The position numbers and the translations under genes were made by a program. This document shows, in pieces, positions 62,253-64,000 of a stretch of DNA of 64,000 nt. The DNA is taken from NCBI GenBank assembly GCA_949752795.1, contig CATKHW010000423.1:186001-250000 (forward strand), written 5' to 3'. The stretch's first letter is position 1. Each line of letters begins with the position of its first letter. Source of the DNA: Hyperoodon ampullatus (Eukaryota; Chordata; Mammalia; Artiodactyla; Ziphiidae). The notes under the pieces were generated by a model. The model searched no databases, was not told where the DNA came from, and was given only the letters and a program-made list of their open reading frames with translations.

Positions 62253-63272
62253 CTTGGCCAAAAAGGGCGTATGCGTTTTCTCCTGAATATATTCAGGAGA
62301 AAACGCATACGCCCTTTTTGGCCAAGTGCATCATTGTCGAAGTTGTGCCCCTCTTCCTGTGCTTTAAAGGCGATTCCAACGTACCTCTTGAAATCTGTTG
62401 CCTGCTATTCTGCCTAGCTTTCAAGTCCGCCTCGTTGCCTTCCCTCAACAGATTTTTGGACGATAGTTGTCCTTTATTACTCGGCCAGTTCGTGAATTGC
62501 TGTGCCCCTGAGCTCCATTTTTCATCTCGTTTTTGGTGAGCTGACCCCAAGTCCAAAATTTTGGTTCAGGACCTAGTCTGGTTCCCGGTGGAGGGCTGAG
62601 ACTTTGGTTAATTCTTCTTCCTGCTGGGAAGTTAGAGTGATATGTGCCCGTCCAAATGCCTAACAGCTACTCTCTCATTGGTTCTCCCTCTTCCCTTTCA
62701 TCCTCTGCCAAATTGGAAACCTGTGAGAACCAGGAGGTTAAAGGGGCTGTCTCTCCAAGTTGGGAGGTTGATAGTAAAGCAGATGGAAAATCAAACCGGA
62801 GCACCAGGAGAGGGAATATTCGTTGAGTTTTAGAAACCTTTCGTATTCACAGTGTGTCCGTTCTCTAGGTTTCCCGTACATGTTATAGCTGTAGTAATAT
62901 TCCCTTCAACCTGGAGAGTTGGGACCCATGGAATGGGTGCAAGGTATTTGTGCTTTAAAGGGTCTGCATTTGCTCACCCAATCTCACCAATCGTCTCAGT
63001 CGCAAGTGTCCCTCCTTATGCCACATCCAGCTGTCATTGTAGATAGGGTCATTCCAGGTTTAATCAGAGACCCTGAAGGAATTGTAAAGAATTTCCCAGT
63101 TTTTTTGTTTTGTTTTTGCAATTCCTTTTTATAGTGGGTTTGAGCTGATTCTCGCTGCCATGTTTATGCCAGTCTAGACACACTTGATTCCCTTACGGAG
63201 ACATATCAATACATAGGTTTTAAGATTCTTACTAGTCAGATATATTCCTCTGCGGGAAATATGGTGTTTTGA
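61534..63272 (+). repeat. Satellite unit 36
   Basis: 1,739 bp, outside the homogenised domain. Palindrome perfect. Private changes such as gatatccgatg and ctgaggaatattcc in the L1 part. Confidence 0.95.
62253..62326. repeat. Perfect 74-bp palindrome (unit 36)
   Basis: Perfect full-length copy in the diverged right part of the array, more than 40 kb from the perfect copies of units 10-13. The perfect form is thus likely ancestral. Confidence 0.95.
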
Positions 63273-64000
63273 GTCCCTTTCACTGAGGAAGGTGTAGGTC
63301 TTCTCTATTCCATAGTTGGTTTTTGGAACGGTACCTGTGCTTATATCGAACTCTGGTTTTATGCATCACCCCACCTCTCCTTCCCCCTTAAGCAGGCATA
63401 AGAGTGTTTTCTAAATGTGAGACACTGTTCTCTTTCCTAACTCAGTTCAAGTGTAGCCATGTTTACAGGATCTTCATAAGTGATATTCTATGATAAGTTT
63501 CTTTTTCTGTGTGACTTATTTCACTTAGAATCATCGTAAATGAATCCACCCATTTTGCTGCTACTGGTCTTATGACATTGATTTCATGGCTGAGGGATAT
63601 TCCATCGTACGTAAGTACCACAATTTTTTGAACCGTTTTAATATTTCCTGGGATATTTAAGGTGTACCCAAGTTGAGGTCCTTGTAAGCAGTGCAGCCCT
63701 AAGTTTTGGGGTGGCTCTGTCTTATTGATTTTCAGTTTTCCCAAGGTTTATTCCCTAGACTGGAAGTTCCCTTGGCTCTGTAGCTCTGTTCTTTACTTGT
63801 TTTAGGGAAAACAGTGCACTCCTCCAGAGAGGCAGTTGACCATTTACATCCCGCCCATCAGCATAACAAGGCTCCTTGTTCTCCAGGGCCTGTCTTGCCC
63901 TTCTGGTTTTTACACATTTTGTGGATGTCCCTTTTGACCGGTGGGAAGTGATACTTCTTTGTAGTGCAGATTTGCATTGCCCACTTGCTTGCTTGGCCAA
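63273..64000 (+). repeat. Satellite unit 37, cut by the window edge
   Basis: Only the L1 part and the first nine bases of the palindrome (from 63992) are present. Private changes (gatattctatg, cgtaaatgaatcc, gaaccgttttaat) show the same raised divergence as unit 36. Confidence 0.95.

Larger units (their letters stand above)
412..64000 (+). repeat. L1-derived ~1.74-kb macrosatellite array, 36 full units and one partial
   Basis: The same unit recurs in one orientation with start-to-start spacings of 1,737-1,741 bp, except one of 2,015 bp. I set the unit start at the first satellite base of the array (a gtccctttcactga motif) and located that motif in every unit. Each unit carries antisense L1 3' end, a palindrome and a non-L1 segment. 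Units fall into subtypes recognised by shared variants: caagtgcatc versus caatgcatc after the palindrome, ttccctagac versus ttccgtacac in the L1 part, ggcatttgtgc versus tgcattattgc in the non-L1 part. Size and L1 content match the common cetacean satellite as I recall it. The array continues past the right edge. Confidence 0.97.

Noticed and set aside
412..64000. CENP-B box as a sign of centromere function
   Set aside because: I scanned the unit for the TTCGnnnnAnnCGGG core on both strands and saw no match in the consensus; partial look-alikes (cccgcttgctt, cccgttttgctg) lack the CGAA half.

Overview
This window is almost entirely one tandem satellite array. From about position 412 to the right edge, the same unit of about 1.74 kb is repeated head to tail 36 full times plus a final truncated copy (37 units). 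Start-to-start spacing is 1,737-1,741 bp in 35 of the 36 intervals; one unit is 2,015 bp because of an internal duplication. Only the first ~411 bases are unique-looking flank, so the window captures one array edge but not the other. I see no intact protein-coding gene and no rRNA or tRNA gene. The many short open frames recur once per unit and follow subtype differences in the repeat, so I treat them as by-products.

Each unit has four parts in window orientation: (1) a T-rich tract that I read as the remnant poly(A) tail of a LINE-1; (2) about 870 bp of antisense LINE-1, covering the 3' UTR and the C-terminal end of ORF2, recognisable at both nucleotide and protein level (minus-strand peptides such as ILSEISHTEKETYHKIS and MQICTTKKYHFPPVK sit where L1 ORF2 has its well-known C-terminal motifs); (3) a 74-bp palindrome with no spacer, base-perfect in several units, starting where L1 similarity fades; (4) about 770 bp of sequence I do not recognise.

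The L1 3' UTR looks like the artiodactyl/cetacean type. A ~1.7-kb L1-based satellite fits the common cetacean satellite as I recall it (unit ~1.58 kb in dolphins, ~1.76 kb in baleen whales; Kapitonov, Holmquist and Jurka 1998 described L1 as the basic unit of cetacean heterochromatin satellites). A whale, probably not a delphinid, is therefore my best guess. This rests on memory and was not checked by a search.

Layout: 1-411, flank. 412 to ~13.4 kb, diverged units 1-8, with some dimeric relatedness (units 6 and 8). ~13.4-23.0 kb, two copies of an older 5,217-bp trimer (types E-F-G). ~23.0-60.0 kb, a strongly homogenised domain built of three unit types (A, B, C) arranged as A-B-C trimers of 5,215 bp and B-C dimers of 3,476 bp, with hybrid units, lost units and conversion tracts that record unequal exchange. 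~60.0-60.65 kb, exit from the homogenised domain through a unit with a 277-bp internal tandem duplication. ~60.65-64.0 kb, diverged units again, related to a segment about 13 units upstream (37.8-39.3 kb).

The most interesting points are the palindrome built into every unit at the L1 breakpoint, the three-letter higher-order grammar with its recombination scars, and the array edge.
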